Counted from the stretch's first letter, positions 1-7,635 are shown. The stretch: 43,489 nucleotides of DNA from CAG-390 sp964522215 (GCA_964522215.1 CAZFVR010000013.1:1-43489); one strand, 5' to 3'. The notes: generated from the letters alone by a model not told the origin. Translations and numbers: made by a program.

Positions 1-120
1 GGCGCGCAGCGCCTGAGGATCGTAAGCCCTTGCTTTCTACACGTCCGTTGTGAATTTTTTGCTTGCGCCAAAATCCTCTCCAAACGCGTGCCAAGTGCGA
101 ACATCACTGCGCACAGCGCA
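1..120. other. Left-edge non-coding stretch, possibly an intergenic repeat
   Basis: No gene can be assigned. The plus strand has an open frame across the edge, but it has no start or family resemblance and runs antisense into the HD gene. On the minus strand a short stretch around 50-70 (CAAGCAAAAAATTCACAA) resembles one in the leader upstream of the S66 peptidase near 25250-25270, which hints at a dispersed intergenic repeat. No terminator with a clear T-run is seen for the HD gene that ends at 121. Confidence 0.25.
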
Positions 121-1812
121 CTATATCCCGCACTTCTCTGCCGCGGCCTCGATATCCGCGGCGGCTTTAAGTCCCGCAAAGATCTTTGATCGGTCAAGCG
201 GAATGCCTCGGGCTGTCAGCACGCGGTAGGCTGCAAGTCCCACCGGTATCAGGTGTTGAGTGCCGGCAAAAACATAAGCATTATATGAGTCGGCCGAAAA
301 ATCGCCCGCCCAGTCGTTAAGATCCACAATGTCGGTCATGCTGGCAGATCCGCCGCCGTAGGTAACAACGGTTGCGCCGTCAAAATTTTTGGACATCTTA
401 AGCTTGGGTACGGATATGTGTATGTCATAGATCTCCGGTGCGGGAAGCCCCAAACGTTCGGAAATATCCGCAGCCTCGGCGGCAATGGCACACCGCAGAT
501 CCTCCATTGCTTGAAGCTCCGCCACCGTCTGCGCCAGCTCCACCTTGCTGGCCTGTGCGCCCTCCACGCCGCAAAGCACTCCGCGATTTATAAGCAGAGC
601 CTTTTTGGGAAGGTCGCGCTCAAGTATCCGCCGTATCACGCGGCCGGTGGTCAGCTCTGTCGCGGGGCTGAGCCTAAACTCGGAGGCGGGTATGGCAAAG
701 GCCGCGTCGGCAGATGTGCGGCCGAGGGAGAGTATATCCGCATCGCAAAAATATAAAAAGTCGCAGGGGTGCAGCAGACGCCCGTTATATCTCATGCCCT
801 CAACCACATCGCCTACCAGTGACTCAACGGCTATCACCTTTTGGTGCTGATAGATGTAGCGGGTAAGCATCAGCTTTGAAAAAACCATCTCCTCAACCGT
901 TGATATGCCGGAGATCGGCACGGTGAGGTGGCGCTCGGTTATCACGCGCCCCCCTTCAAGCTCAACGCGACTGTCGGCAAGGCAGAGCTTGTACAGCACG
1001 CGGTCTATGTGATAGGTCAGCGCAAGGCCGGTGGCATAGGTGTCGCGGCGCAGATAGTCCAGCGAGTCGGCATCAAAGCGGCCGTTTATCATGTCGGTGA
1101 GATACGCCGGGCGCAGCTCTCCGATGTCGTCATCACGGCGGGTAGGTACCGGCGCACCGACTATCATCCGCCCGACCGTCTCAAGCAACTCGCCCGCATC
1201 CTCGCCCTCAAAGGGAAAGTCCGTCCCCTCGGCAAAAAAGCGGCGGAAGGTGGGGGTGTTGATTATCAAAAATCCAAATATTTCGTGCGGCTGCGCACCG
1301 GCAAAGACCGAATTCTCGCGGCGCAGCTGCTTCATTTCGTCGGTCGAGCCGTAATAGGCCTCCGAAAGGTGAGAGAAAAAACAGTGCCCTATGTCGTGCA
1401 GCAGTGCGGCAAGCCGTAACAGACGCACGTCGCGCGGGGGTATGCGCAGCCCCGGGTCGTCGGAGGCGGGGGACATGGCGTCGGCGCTCTCATCGCGGTT
1501 GATGCGCGATATCATTTTTGTGGTGACCGACAGCACACCAAGGGTGTGCTCAAAGCGCGAATGATGCGCCGATGGATAGGTGGTCATTGCAAGACCGAGC
1601 TGGTTTATTTGTCGCATGCGTTGAAACAGCGGAGAGTCGATAAGCTGCAGCTCCCATGGGCAGAGCATGACCGTTCCCCAAACGCAGTCGTGAATGACCT
1701 TACTGCGGCTAAAATGCCCCGGCGCGTAGCCCAGCATCTGCGATGCGGCAAACTCATCGGCGCGACGAATAAAATCCGCATATATGCCGTTTTTATTGAT
1801 ATCTTGGGACAT
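121..1812 (-). CDS. HD-domain phosphohydrolase (SAMHD1/dGTPase-like)
   Basis: A 563-residue protein of the HD superfamily, probably a cytosolic metal-dependent nucleotide phosphohydrolase; the substrate cannot be read from sequence. Visible signature: a conserved His in RFEHTLGV (residue about 89), the paired His-Asp in LLHDIGHCFFSH (about 138-147) and a later Asp in DSLDYLRRD (about 250), the layout of dGTPase/SAMHD1-type enzymes. The C-terminal half is less conserved and may mediate oligomerisation or regulation. The ATG at 1812 is preceded by GGAGGT at 5-nt spacing. It is transcribed alone from a strong promoter at 1927-1955, giving a leader of about 108 nt. The family is firm; dNTP hydrolysis is inference. 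Confidence 0.85.
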   Translation of the reverse strand: MSQDINKNGIYADFIRRADEFAASQMLGYAPGHFSRSKVIHDCVWGTVMLCPWELQLIDSPLFQRMRQINQLGLAMTTYPSAHHSRFEHTLGVLSVTTKMISRINRDESADAMSPASDDPGLRIPPRDVRLLRLAALLHDIGHCFFSHLSEAYYGSTDEMKQLRRENSVFAGAQPHEIFGFLIINTPTFRRFFAEGTDFPFEGEDAGELLETVGRMIVGAPVPTRRDDDIGELRPAYLTDMINGRFDADSLDYLRRDTYATGLALTYHIDRVLYKLCLADSRVELEGGRVITERHLTVPISGISTVEEMVFSKLMLTRYIYQHQKVIAVESLVGDVVEGMRYNGRLLHPCDFLYFCDADILSLGRTSADAAFAIPASEFRLSPATELTTGRVIRRILERDLPKKALLINRGVLCGVEGAQASKVELAQTVAELQAMEDLRCAIAAEAADISERLGLPAPEIYDIHISVPKLKMSKNFDGATVVTYGGGSASMTDIVDLNDWAGDFSADSYNAYVFAGTQHLIPVGLAAYRVLTARGIPLDRSKIFAGLKAAADIEAAAEKCGI

Positions 1813-1926
1813 TTAATACCTCCATCCCACCGCATCGCGGCGGTAAAAATATTTAAAGCCGAAGGGGATAGGCCGCGGTACCCCGCGCAATATTTATAAT
1901 GATATAATTTATAATATTCCAAATTA

Positions 1927-1955
1927 ATTATACAACATTATCCCCAAAAGGTCAA
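1927..1955 (-). promoter_or_regulatory. Sigma-A promoter of the HD phosphohydrolase gene
   Basis: On the minus strand, TTGACC (1950-1955), a 17-bp spacer and TATAAT (1927-1932). The predicted start of transcription is near 1920. The remainder of the 1813-2154 interval holds only this promoter and the divergent one at 2088-2116. Confidence 0.8.
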
Positions 1956-2087
1956 CAGTTTTTTTCATCATGATGCACACCGGCGTGCAATGCAAGTCAA
2001 ATATGCACCGTTTTGCACCCCGGAAGTATCGTTTTGCGGTATGCCTCAAACCCCAATCGATCTTTATCGCTTTTATTTTGAAAATTC

Positions 2088-2116
2088 TTGACAGCGGATG
2101 ATGTATGTGATATAAT
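2088..2116 (+). promoter_or_regulatory. Consensus sigma-A promoter of the exopolysaccharide-type operon
   Basis: TTGACA (2088-2093), 17-bp spacer and TATAAT (2111-2116) match the consensus exactly. Transcription should start near 2123, about 30 nt before the chosen start codon of the first gene. The five genes to 5963 follow with short gaps or overlaps, so this is probably the operon promoter. Confidence 0.85.
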
Positions 2117-2154
2117 AATCTTGTATTTTTGTCGGAGTCGTGACGGAGGGCGTT

Positions 2155-2787
2155 ATGTCAAAGGATAGAGTATATCCGCGCGGTGGTGATGATGCGGCGG
2201 GCAGTGATATGTCGGGCTGCGGAGAGACAAATCGCGGGGCGGCGAGCCATGAGAGCGCAGTCTGCGGGGAGGAGAGGATGCAAGCATCCGTTCCCCATAC
2301 GGGCGGCGGGCAAGGTGAGCCGGGGGAGGTCGGCATTCGCGTGGTCGATGCCGCACAGCTCATCCCGGCGGCACTTGCCATCATTGCCGAGGGTGTTAGC
2401 TTTCCTTTGGTCGTCAGCGGCAGCAGTATGGAGCCTTTTTTGCATCCGGGGCGGGACAGTGTAATGCTTTCTGCCGTGGGTGAGCGCCGTGTACGGCGGG
2501 GGGATATTCTGCTTTTTGGGCGCGGGGACGGCAGCTTTGTGCTGCACCGTGTTCACCGTGTCAGCTCGCGCGGGGTATGGTTTATCGGCGATGCGCAAAG
2601 CTTTATTGAGGGCCCTATCCCTCGCGAGCGGCTTTTTGCGTTTGTTAGTTGTGTCATGCGCCGCGGCAGGGCTGTTACCCGCCACTCACCGACTTGGGCA
2701 TTTTATTCTTTTCGCAGGGTCTTAAAAACGGTCCGACAGCGTTTGCGCGGCAGTCTTGTATCGGTCGGCGGCGCGATCAAAAAATGA
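2155..2787 (+). CDS. S24/S26 signal peptidase-like protein
   Basis: A 210-residue protein whose central part resembles the signal peptidase I/S26 fold: a Ser box in VVSGSSMEPFLHPG, followed by GDILLFG and a box with LHRVHRV. In true SPase I the Ser is the nucleophile and a later Lys the general base. Here an Arg-rich RVRRGDILLF stretch sits where the Lys is expected, so activity is uncertain. The first 50 or so residues are low-complexity and unlike the family. There is no clear N-terminal membrane anchor. A GTG at 2140 is possible, but ATG 2155 has GGAGGG 4 nt upstream and is preferred. It is first in the operon with wzz-like and tyrosine-kinase genes, so a role in export or maturation of envelope components is inferred. 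Confidence 0.75.
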   Translation: MSKDRVYPRGGDDAAGSDMSGCGETNRGAASHESAVCGEERMQASVPHTGGGQGEPGEVGIRVVDAAQLIPAALAIIAEGVSFPLVVSGSSMEPFLHPGRDSVMLSAVGERRVRRGDILLFGRGDGSFVLHRVHRVSSRGVWFIGDAQSFIEGPIPRERLFAFVSCVMRRGRAVTRHSPTWAFYSFRRVLKTVRQRLRGSLVSVGGAIKK

Positions 2788-2805
2788 AAGGGAGCGATCC
2801 GAAAA

Positions 2806-3582
2806 ATGAACGATACCATTGATATCAAAGCAACGGCACTATTGCTGTTAAGACACGCGTGGATTATCATCCTTGCTTTTCTTTTGTGCTTTATCCTGAC
2901 CTACTTTGCCGTGGAGCGGCCAAAAACGCCTGTCTACTCGGCAACGGCCACGATGTATGTCTCAAACCTATCCCGTGACAACACATCCACCTCCTCGTCC
3001 TACTATTCCTCCGGTAACCAGATAAGCGCGCAGGCGCTCATCAACACCTGCAACGTAATAGTTAAGTCAAACAACGCCATGAACAAGGTAATGGCCGAGC
3101 TTGATACGCTTGACGGTGTTGAGGATATGGTGTTCACCAGTGCAGTCTCCGGCATCAGCTACTCGGCCTCTGCCATCAAGGGAATGATAAACCTCAGCTC
3201 TGTCAACAGCACCGAGGTCATGGCCGTGCGCGTGACCTGCGGCGACGCTACCGATGCCATGACGATAGCCGATGCGATCGTTGACGTTGTTCCCACCGTT
3301 GTGGAGGAGATAATCAACAGTGGCTATGCCAAAAAGGTCGACTCGGCATATTTTTCGGGTCAGGGCAATGTTCCCGGGCTAACAAAGCCCGCCCTTGTCG
3401 GTTTTGTGGCAGCCATTGTGGTCTGCGTTATTATAATACTCATCAGCACCTTTGATACCCGCATACATACAAAGGATGATATAATTGCTGTTTATAATGT
3501 TCCCATTATAGGTGAGATCCCCGATTTTGCAGGCAAATCAAACGAAAGGTACTACGCGAGATATGAGCATACTGAAAAATAA
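2806..3582 (+). CDS. Wzz/CapA-type polysaccharide co-polymerase (kinase activator)
   Basis: A 258-residue membrane protein of the chain-length determinant family (Wzz domain; YveK/CpsC/CapA type). It has an N-terminal transmembrane helix (about 16-33), an extracytoplasmic domain with a Ser/Thr-rich stretch near 60-72, and a second helix near 196-216 followed by a short cytoplasmic tail. In Firmicutes such proteins activate a separate cytoplasmic tyrosine kinase through this tail and set polysaccharide chain length. The kinase gene follows directly and its start lies inside this gene. RBS GGGAG lies upstream of ATG 2806. No glycosyltransferases are present nearby, so the polymer is unknown. 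Confidence 0.85.
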   Translation: MNDTIDIKATALLLLRHAWIIILAFLLCFILTYFAVERPKTPVYSATATMYVSNLSRDNTSTSSSYYSSGNQISAQALINTCNVIVKSNNAMNKVMAELDTLDGVEDMVFTSAVSGISYSASAIKGMINLSSVNSTEVMAVRVTCGDATDAMTIADAIVDVVPTVVEEIINSGYAKKVDSAYFSGQGNVPGLTKPALVGFVAAIVVCVIIILISTFDTRIHTKDDIIAVYNVPIIGEIPDFAGKSNERYYARYEHTEK

Positions 3583-4366
3583 AAAGAAAAAGTCCCGCCG
3601 CAACTCGGCGATGATAATAGATGCCGACACTCCGTTTGTCGTGACCGAGGCGTATAAAACGCTTCGCACCAATATTTTGTTCACCACTGCGGCACTGCCG
3701 CCCGAAACTCCGCACAAAAATGCGCTGGTCGTCTCCAGCCCGCTGCCGAGTGAGGGTAAATCCACCACCGCCGCCAACCTCGGTGTGGTGTTTGCGCAAA
3801 CAAATTCAAAGGTATTGCTTATCGATGCCGATATGCGTAAGGCGGTACAGCACCGCCATTTTAAGGTGGATAACGACCGCGGCCTTTCAAACTGTCTTGT
3901 GCATCTCGAACAGCTGGCAGATGCCATCCATCACTCGGTGCGCCCGGGGCTTGATGTCCTTACGGCCGGCCCTACACCGCCCAACCCCTCCGAGCTCTTA
4001 AGCTCCCCGGCAATGGTCAAGCTGCTTGATATCGTTTGCCGCGTTTATGATGTCGTTATAGTCGATACACCGCCGCTTACGCTCGTCTCGGATGCCCTCA
4101 CCTTTGCGGGCAGCACTGCGGGGCTCTTGATGGTGGTCCGTCCCGATATTTGCCGCCAGATAGACCTGCGCCGCAGCTTTGACAGCATCGAGCTTGCAGG
4201 TACGCATGTTTTGGGCGTGGTGATGTCGGATGTTCGCCAAAACGGCACGGGATACTACAGCGGCTACCGCCGTTACGGAAAATACGATAAATACGGCTAC
4301 GCAAAGTATGGCTACAGCTACAACTACAGCTACGGCCACACGCCAAAGTCCAAGGATAAAGAGTGA
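3563..4366 (+). CDS. CpsD/CapB-type bacterial tyrosine kinase
   Basis: A 267-residue BY-kinase that partners the upstream Wzz-like activator. Visible motifs are the Walker A segment LPSEGKSTTAANLG (61-74), the Walker A' motif LLIDAD (85-90) and Walker B VVIVDTPP (164-171). The family autophosphorylates a C-terminal Tyr cluster. Here residues 231-257 carry 12 tyrosines interspersed with Gly, Ser, Lys and Arg, longer than most clusters. The start chosen is ATG 3563, which gives the family-typical basic N-terminus; an upstream in-frame ATG at 3512 would overlap the previous gene by 71 nt. The stop TGA overlaps the ATG of the next gene (TGATG), suggesting translational coupling. Confidence 0.9.
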   Translation: MSILKNKKKKSRRNSAMIIDADTPFVVTEAYKTLRTNILFTTAALPPETPHKNALVVSSPLPSEGKSTTAANLGVVFAQTNSKVLLIDADMRKAVQHRHFKVDNDRGLSNCLVHLEQLADAIHHSVRPGLDVLTAGPTPPNPSELLSSPAMVKLLDIVCRVYDVVIVDTPPLTLVSDALTFAGSTAGLLMVVRPDICRQIDLRRSFDSIELAGTHVLGVVMSDVRQNGTGYYSGYRRYGKYDKYGYAKYGYSYNYSYGHTPKSKDKE

Positions 4367-4947
4367 TGGCGGGCGGGACCGATAAGGCAGCGCGGCTGGC
4401 GGAGCTTCGCGCCCGCTGTGCCGAATGCCACGGCTGCACGCTTGGCGAGACGCGCACCAACTGTGTTTTTGGTGTTGGCAGTGCCGAGGCATCCCTTATG
4501 TTTGTAGGTGAAGCACCCGGTGAGCAGGAGGACCTGCAGGGCATTCCCTTTGTGGGGCGTGCGGGGCAGCTGCTTGACCGCTATCTTTACGCTGTGGATA
4601 TCAAGCGCGAGGATGTTTACATAGCAAATATACTCAAATGTCGCCCGCCGCACAATCGCGATCCGTTGCCGCTGGAGGAGGATGCCTGCATCGAATACCT
4701 GCGCGAGCAGGTGCGCATCATCCGCCCGCGCATCATCGTGTGTCTTGGCAGGATAGCGGCCATGCGGCTGATCAGCGCGGATCTTAAGATCACGCGGGAT
4801 CACGGCCGCTGGTATGAGCGCGGCGACTTTTTAATGACGGCGGTCTATCACCCGGCGGCGCTGCTTCGCGATCCGCGCAAAAAGGATGATATGCTGGCCG
4901 ATATGAAAAAGATAAAAGAGAAGCTGGACGAGCCGGTGGACCTGTGA
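4366..4947 (+). CDS. Family 4 uracil-DNA glycosylase (4Fe-4S)
   Basis: A 193-residue enzyme that removes uracil from DNA to start base-excision repair. Motif 1 is GEAPGEQED (48-56) and motif 3 is HPAALLRDP (162-170), as expected for family 4. Four cysteines positioned like the iron-sulfur ligands of this family are C21 and C24 (CHGC), C92 and C108. Length is normal. The ATG at 4366 overlaps the kinase stop codon; a GTG three bases earlier is also in frame. Being translationally coupled to a capsule-type kinase is unusual for a repair gene and could be chance operon packing. Confidence 0.92.
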   Translation: MAGGTDKAARLAELRARCAECHGCTLGETRTNCVFGVGSAEASLMFVGEAPGEQEDLQGIPFVGRAGQLLDRYLYAVDIKREDVYIANILKCRPPHNRDPLPLEEDACIEYLREQVRIIRPRIIVCLGRIAAMRLISADLKITRDHGRWYERGDFLMTAVYHPAALLRDPRKKDDMLADMKKIKEKLDEPVDL

Positions 4948-4979
4948 CGGGTCCCTGCGGCAGTACAGGGAGACTCCAA

Positions 4980-5963
4980 ATGAAAAAGCTGATAATAAAG
5001 ATACTGATAACGGTGCTGGCCGCGCTGCTGATACTGGCGGCGGTGGCAGGTGCCGCGTACAGCATAAGGGACAACCGCGCAAGCCGCAATGATATCAACG
5101 CGCGGGATGAGCTGGCGCGTGCGCTTCAGGCGGAGATAGAGCCGCTTAAATACGAGCGGGTGGAGCTTGAGGCCGAGCTTGCGAATATAGAAAAAAGCTA
5201 CTCTGCCGATGCCAACGGTGTTTCATCCTTTTGCCTTATAATGGCGGATATGTCGGTGGATATCTACAAGGTCATACTCCCCGAGATGCAACGCTTTGGC
5301 TATGTGGGGAATGTTGCCGTGGCGGATCCCGCACAGATAGGCGCCGAGGGCAGACTCAGCGCGGGCGAGATACGCTCGCTGAGTGCCGAGGGCTGGTCGG
5401 TCATCGCCGCGTGGGACGGTACCGGAGATGCCGCCGAGCACTATATTGCCATCATGGCGGCCGTGCAAAATTGCGGCGCGGAATTTTACCCGGCCGTGCT
5501 TTTTACCGGCAAGCGGCTTGAATCCTCTCATGCCGCCGCAATGCTCGGCGCGGGCGCAAAGCAGATCATTCTGCCGGAGACCGCCGAGATAGCGGACGAG
5601 CTGAAAAAGGCGAGCGATTCCGGGGTAATCCGCAGTGCGGAGTGGGATCGTGACGGCGGCAACGTGGTGATACTCAGCGGTATCGCGCTGCATGAGGATG
5701 TGGTCTTTACGGCATCCGCCGAAGGGATCAATCTGGCGCTGTTTAAGTCTATGCTTGATATGCTTAAAATGTACGAGTCGAACATCAAGGTCAACACGCT
5801 CGGCGGCAGGTTGAGCTACCGTGAGGAGGCAATGCGTGAGCTTGCCGCCATCGCCGAGGCATCTGCGGCGCGCGAGGCTGCGATCGAGGCGCGTATTGCC
5901 GAGATCAAACGCGAGATAAATGGATTGTATGTAAAATACGGCAGTGAGATGTCGCGCGGGTGA
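4980..5963 (+). CDS. Membrane-anchored degenerate polysaccharide deacetylase-like protein
   Basis: A 327-residue protein with an N-terminal transmembrane segment (about 4-27), a predicted coiled coil (about 40-72) and another helical stretch at the C-terminus (about 280-315). The middle resembles the NodB deacetylase barrel in order of elements: VILPEMQRFGYVGNVAVA, then LSAGEIRSLSAEGWSVIAA. The catalytic TFDDG and SHTxxH motifs are absent, so it is probably a pseudo-enzyme. ATG 4980 follows AGGGAG at 4967-4972; an earlier GTG at 4944 overlaps the UDG gene and has no RBS. It is last in the operon, before a strong terminator. A structural or binding role in the envelope is inference. Confidence 0.6.
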   Translation: MKKLIIKILITVLAALLILAAVAGAAYSIRDNRASRNDINARDELARALQAEIEPLKYERVELEAELANIEKSYSADANGVSSFCLIMADMSVDIYKVILPEMQRFGYVGNVAVADPAQIGAEGRLSAGEIRSLSAEGWSVIAAWDGTGDAAEHYIAIMAAVQNCGAEFYPAVLFTGKRLESSHAAAMLGAGAKQIILPETAEIADELKKASDSGVIRSAEWDRDGGNVVILSGIALHEDVVFTASAEGINLALFKSMLDMLKMYESNIKVNTLGGRLSYREEAMRELAAIAEASAAREAAIEARIAEIKREINGLYVKYGSEMSRG

Positions 5964-5988
5964 GCCGCCGCGAGCATGACTGCCGAAT

Positions 5989-6028
5989 ATATCAAAAACA
6001 GCAGGAGAGCTCCTGCTGTTTTTGATAT
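5989..6028. terminator. Bidirectional terminator between the exopolysaccharide-type operon and spoVM
   Basis: A 19-bp inverted repeat (5989-6007 and 6010-6028) with a tiny loop. The arms end in TTTTTGATAT or the mirror image, so it can stop transcription from either side. Confidence 0.85.
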
Positions 6029-6166
6029 TAGCAAGTCGCCCGCGGCGATGGGTATTGCGCTTGTTTAGGGCTACACCTAAACTCCGTAGGGCGGTGGACG
6101 GCTCCCGCCGCGACAAAGAATGAAAGTTTTTTTACGGCTGTGGATAAACCATTCGGTATATCAAGA

Positions 6167-6262
6167 TCATCTGTTGCGGCGAGCGGCAGGCGATCCCTTG
6201 GGCACAAGCAGTTTTATCAGCGGAGCTAAAAAGGCGGGTGGGCGCCAAACTATTATCTTCAT
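6167..6262 (-). CDS. spoVM: Divergent SpoVM, stage V sporulation protein M
   Basis: A 31-codon gene. SpoVM is a tiny amphipathic helix that recognises the convex forespore membrane, anchors SpoIVA and inhibits FtsH. Against the 26-residue Bacillus subtilis protein this one keeps Met1-Lys2, Pro9, Phe11-Leu12 and a basic residue at 17, with aliphatic residues along the hydrophobic face. It has Trp6-Arg7-Pro8 before Pro9, and a longer basic tail ending ARRNR. AGGAGG lies 11 nt before the ATG at 6262. It follows a 50-aa membrane-protein gene on the same strand, and both may be read from the sigma-E-like site at 6479-6507. Identification rests on this short match, but length, spacing of key residues and RBS agree. 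Confidence 0.75.
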   Translation of the reverse strand: MKIIVWRPPAFLAPLIKLLVPKGSPAARRNR

Positions 6263-6285
6263 GGGCAAATGCGCCTCCTTGCATT

Positions 6286-6438
6286 CTATTTTATCAGCAT
6301 TATGCCGGCGCAAAGCAGGGCGGCCGCCTCAATAAAGGCCAGCAAGCGCCACGGCAGGATGTAGGACATAAATATCCCCGCACCAAAGCACAAAACAAGC
6401 AGGCCTATCAGCTTTTTCATCTCGCAGGACCTCGGCAT
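6286..6438 (-). CDS. Small (50-aa) membrane protein upstream of spoVM
   Basis: A 50-codon gene starting at ATG 6438, preceded by GGAGG about 8 nt upstream. After a short polar start it reads KKLIGLLVLCFGAGIFMSYI, then ILPWRLLAFIEAAALLCAGI, giving two hydrophobic segments separated by PWR; a hairpin membrane protein is likely. A second in-frame ATG lies six codons downstream. Similar short two-helix proteins beginning KKLIGLL are, from memory, common in Clostridia, but no function is known to me. Its stop is 23 nt upstream of the spoVM start, so the two are probably cotranscribed. Confidence 0.65.
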   Translation of the reverse strand: MPRSCEMKKLIGLLVLCFGAGIFMSYILPWRLLAFIEAAALLCAGIMLIK

Positions 6439-6478
6439 TCTCCACACCTCCTTTGCCGCTCAATGCTCGGTCGTTATC

Positions 6479-6507
6479 ATTATATGCCGCGTGGCGGCAT
6501 ATCGTGC
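6479..6507 (-). promoter_or_regulatory. Possible sigma-E-type promoter for the 50-aa gene and spoVM
   Basis: On the minus strand CATATAAT (6479-6486) matches 7 of 8 positions of the sporulation sigma-E -10 consensus CATACAHT. It is preceded by a 14-bp spacer and a poor -35 (GCACGAT). No TTGACA-like box is present at vegetative spacing, although the -10 also contains TATAAT. spoVM is sigma-E controlled in Bacillus. Weak evidence on its own. Confidence 0.4.
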
Positions 6508-6515
6508 ACATGTTT

Positions 6516-6540
6516 AATTCTTAAGATTTTATTAAGAATT
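6516..6540 (+). promoter_or_regulatory. Operator-like repeat TTAAGA-N5-TTAAGA, copy 1
   Basis: Two TTAAGA direct repeats (6521-6526 and 6532-6537) with 11-bp periodicity sit 11 bp upstream of the -35 box. The same bases form an inverted repeat with 9-bp arms (6516-6524 and 6532-6540). An 11-bp direct-repeat period is typical of OmpR/PhoB-family response regulators, so an activator site is a reasonable inference. Confidence 0.5.
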
Positions 6541-6551
6541 GCCGGAGTATA

Positions 6552-6580
6552 TTGACAAACCACTGTGCGTTATGTATAAT
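6552..6580 (+). promoter_or_regulatory. Consensus sigma-A promoter, Cys-rich secreted protein copy 1
   Basis: TTGACA (6552-6557), 17-bp spacer, TATAAT (6575-6580): exact consensus. Transcription should start near 6587, giving a UTR of about 57 nt in which ACGCA and TGCGT can pair. Confidence 0.85.
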
Positions 6581-6643
6581 AAAAACGGACGCAGGAGACA
6601 GTAATTGGTCGATATGCGTTACTAAATGTCAAGGAGACGGAAA

Positions 6644-7588
6644 ATGAAGACAAGAAAGATCCTCGCAACCATTGCGGCATTTATTGCCGTGGCAACGGTG
6701 CTCAGTGCCGCAGCTTTGGCTGTGTCGCTCCAGAGCACGCACACCGATGTTACGCCCACCATCGATACCACCACGCCCGAGAATGTTATCTTGCCTGCTA
6801 TTACCGCCTCCGAAGAAAAGGCGGCGCTGCCGGATATTTCGCGTTCCGAACCTGTGCATGAGCACTATCAAGCTTTGGGCGGTCTTGCCTGGATGCGCGC
6901 CATCGATGAACAGCTACGTGCATACCGTCAAGCCGAGCTTGCACGCCTTGAATGCATGCATGAAAACAGTCTGTTATTTTGCAACACCGATACCGATATA
7001 ACATCTGCTTATTGTCCCGATTGCGGTGTTATAGAGGTTGGAGTGGAAAGTACCGTTACGTCATTGACGACAAACGCCGAGATCATGTCTGAGTGTTCTC
7101 ACTCTTACACACCGTGGACATATATCAATACCTCCGTTCATCAAGTCATGTGCAGGATATGCTCCAAAACCATTACCGCGTACCATCGGATAGTTGAAGC
7201 CGACTGTGTAACCTCCAAGCATTGCATTATATGTGATGGAAGGGATAACAGTTGGGAGGTTGCTTGGGGGCATCAGATGGAATATGTGTTTGATTGGTCA
7301 AATTTTATGGCAGCACCTGATGAAGTATCTCCGGAGGCATATATGCACGAATATCGGTGCACTCGTTGTGACAACGATTTGGAGTATATATGCGACTATG
7401 TGGTCAAACGTGAGCTTTGCACTTTTACGCATATTTATTGGAGTCCGGAGAAGGACGGTGTGCATGAAAGATATCAAGTTTGCCCGTTTTGCGAAATGAT
7501 GTATTTTCTTGAGGATGCCGAATGCCCTGCTGCGGTTTGGGGAACATCCTGCAATATGTGCAATAATCCAAACAAATATCATTGGTGA
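6644..7588 (+). CDS. Secreted Cys-rich protein, paralog A
   Basis: A 314-residue protein of unknown function. An N-terminal signal peptide (KTRK followed by a hydrophobic Ala-rich stretch to about 27) predicts export or membrane anchoring. After a Thr/Pro-rich linker, the body holds several CxxC pairs: YCPDCG, MCRICS, HCIICDG, RCTRCD, VCPFCE, SCNMCN. This suggests zinc-ribbon-like or disulfide-stabilised small domains. ATG 6644 is chosen because AAGGAG lies 7 nt upstream; an ATG at 6626 precedes that RBS. Its first 88 residues are identical to paralog B, while the rest only shares roughly half of its residues and the Cys framework. The divergent part looks AT-richer than neighbouring genes. 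A terminator follows at 7636. Confidence 0.75.
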   Translation: MKTRKILATIAAFIAVATVLSAAALAVSLQSTHTDVTPTIDTTTPENVILPAITASEEKAALPDISRSEPVHEHYQALGGLAWMRAIDEQLRAYRQAELARLECMHENSLLFCNTDTDITSAYCPDCGVIEVGVESTVTSLTTNAEIMSECSHSYTPWTYINTSVHQVMCRICSKTITAYHRIVEADCVTSKHCIICDGRDNSWEVAWGHQMEYVFDWSNFMAAPDEVSPEAYMHEYRCTRCDNDLEYICDYVVKRELCTFTHIYWSPEKDGVHERYQVCPFCEMMYFLEDAECPAAVWGTSCNMCNNPNKYHW

Positions 7589-7635
7589 TCAAAAATCACC
7601 GGTTGCACGAAAAAGCATAGTATATGGATATAAAC

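Larger units (their letters stand above)
6515..6900 (+). repeat. 386-bp perfect direct repeat, copy 1
   Basis: Identical at every base to 7678-8063 (offset 1163). It includes an operator-like site, promoter, 5' UTR, signal-peptide region and codons 1-85 of the secreted protein gene at 6644. The identity starts right at the operator-like repeat and stops abruptly after base 6900. Confidence 0.95.

Noticed and set aside
928..1419. Plus-strand open frames across the HD phosphohydrolase gene
   Set aside because: Antisense shadows of a well-supported gene; no RBS or family match.
6238..6555. 105-codon plus-strand open frame over the small-gene interval
   Set aside because: The minus strand has two short genes with good RBSs, one matching SpoVM. 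The plus frame runs through the promoter and operator of the next gene.
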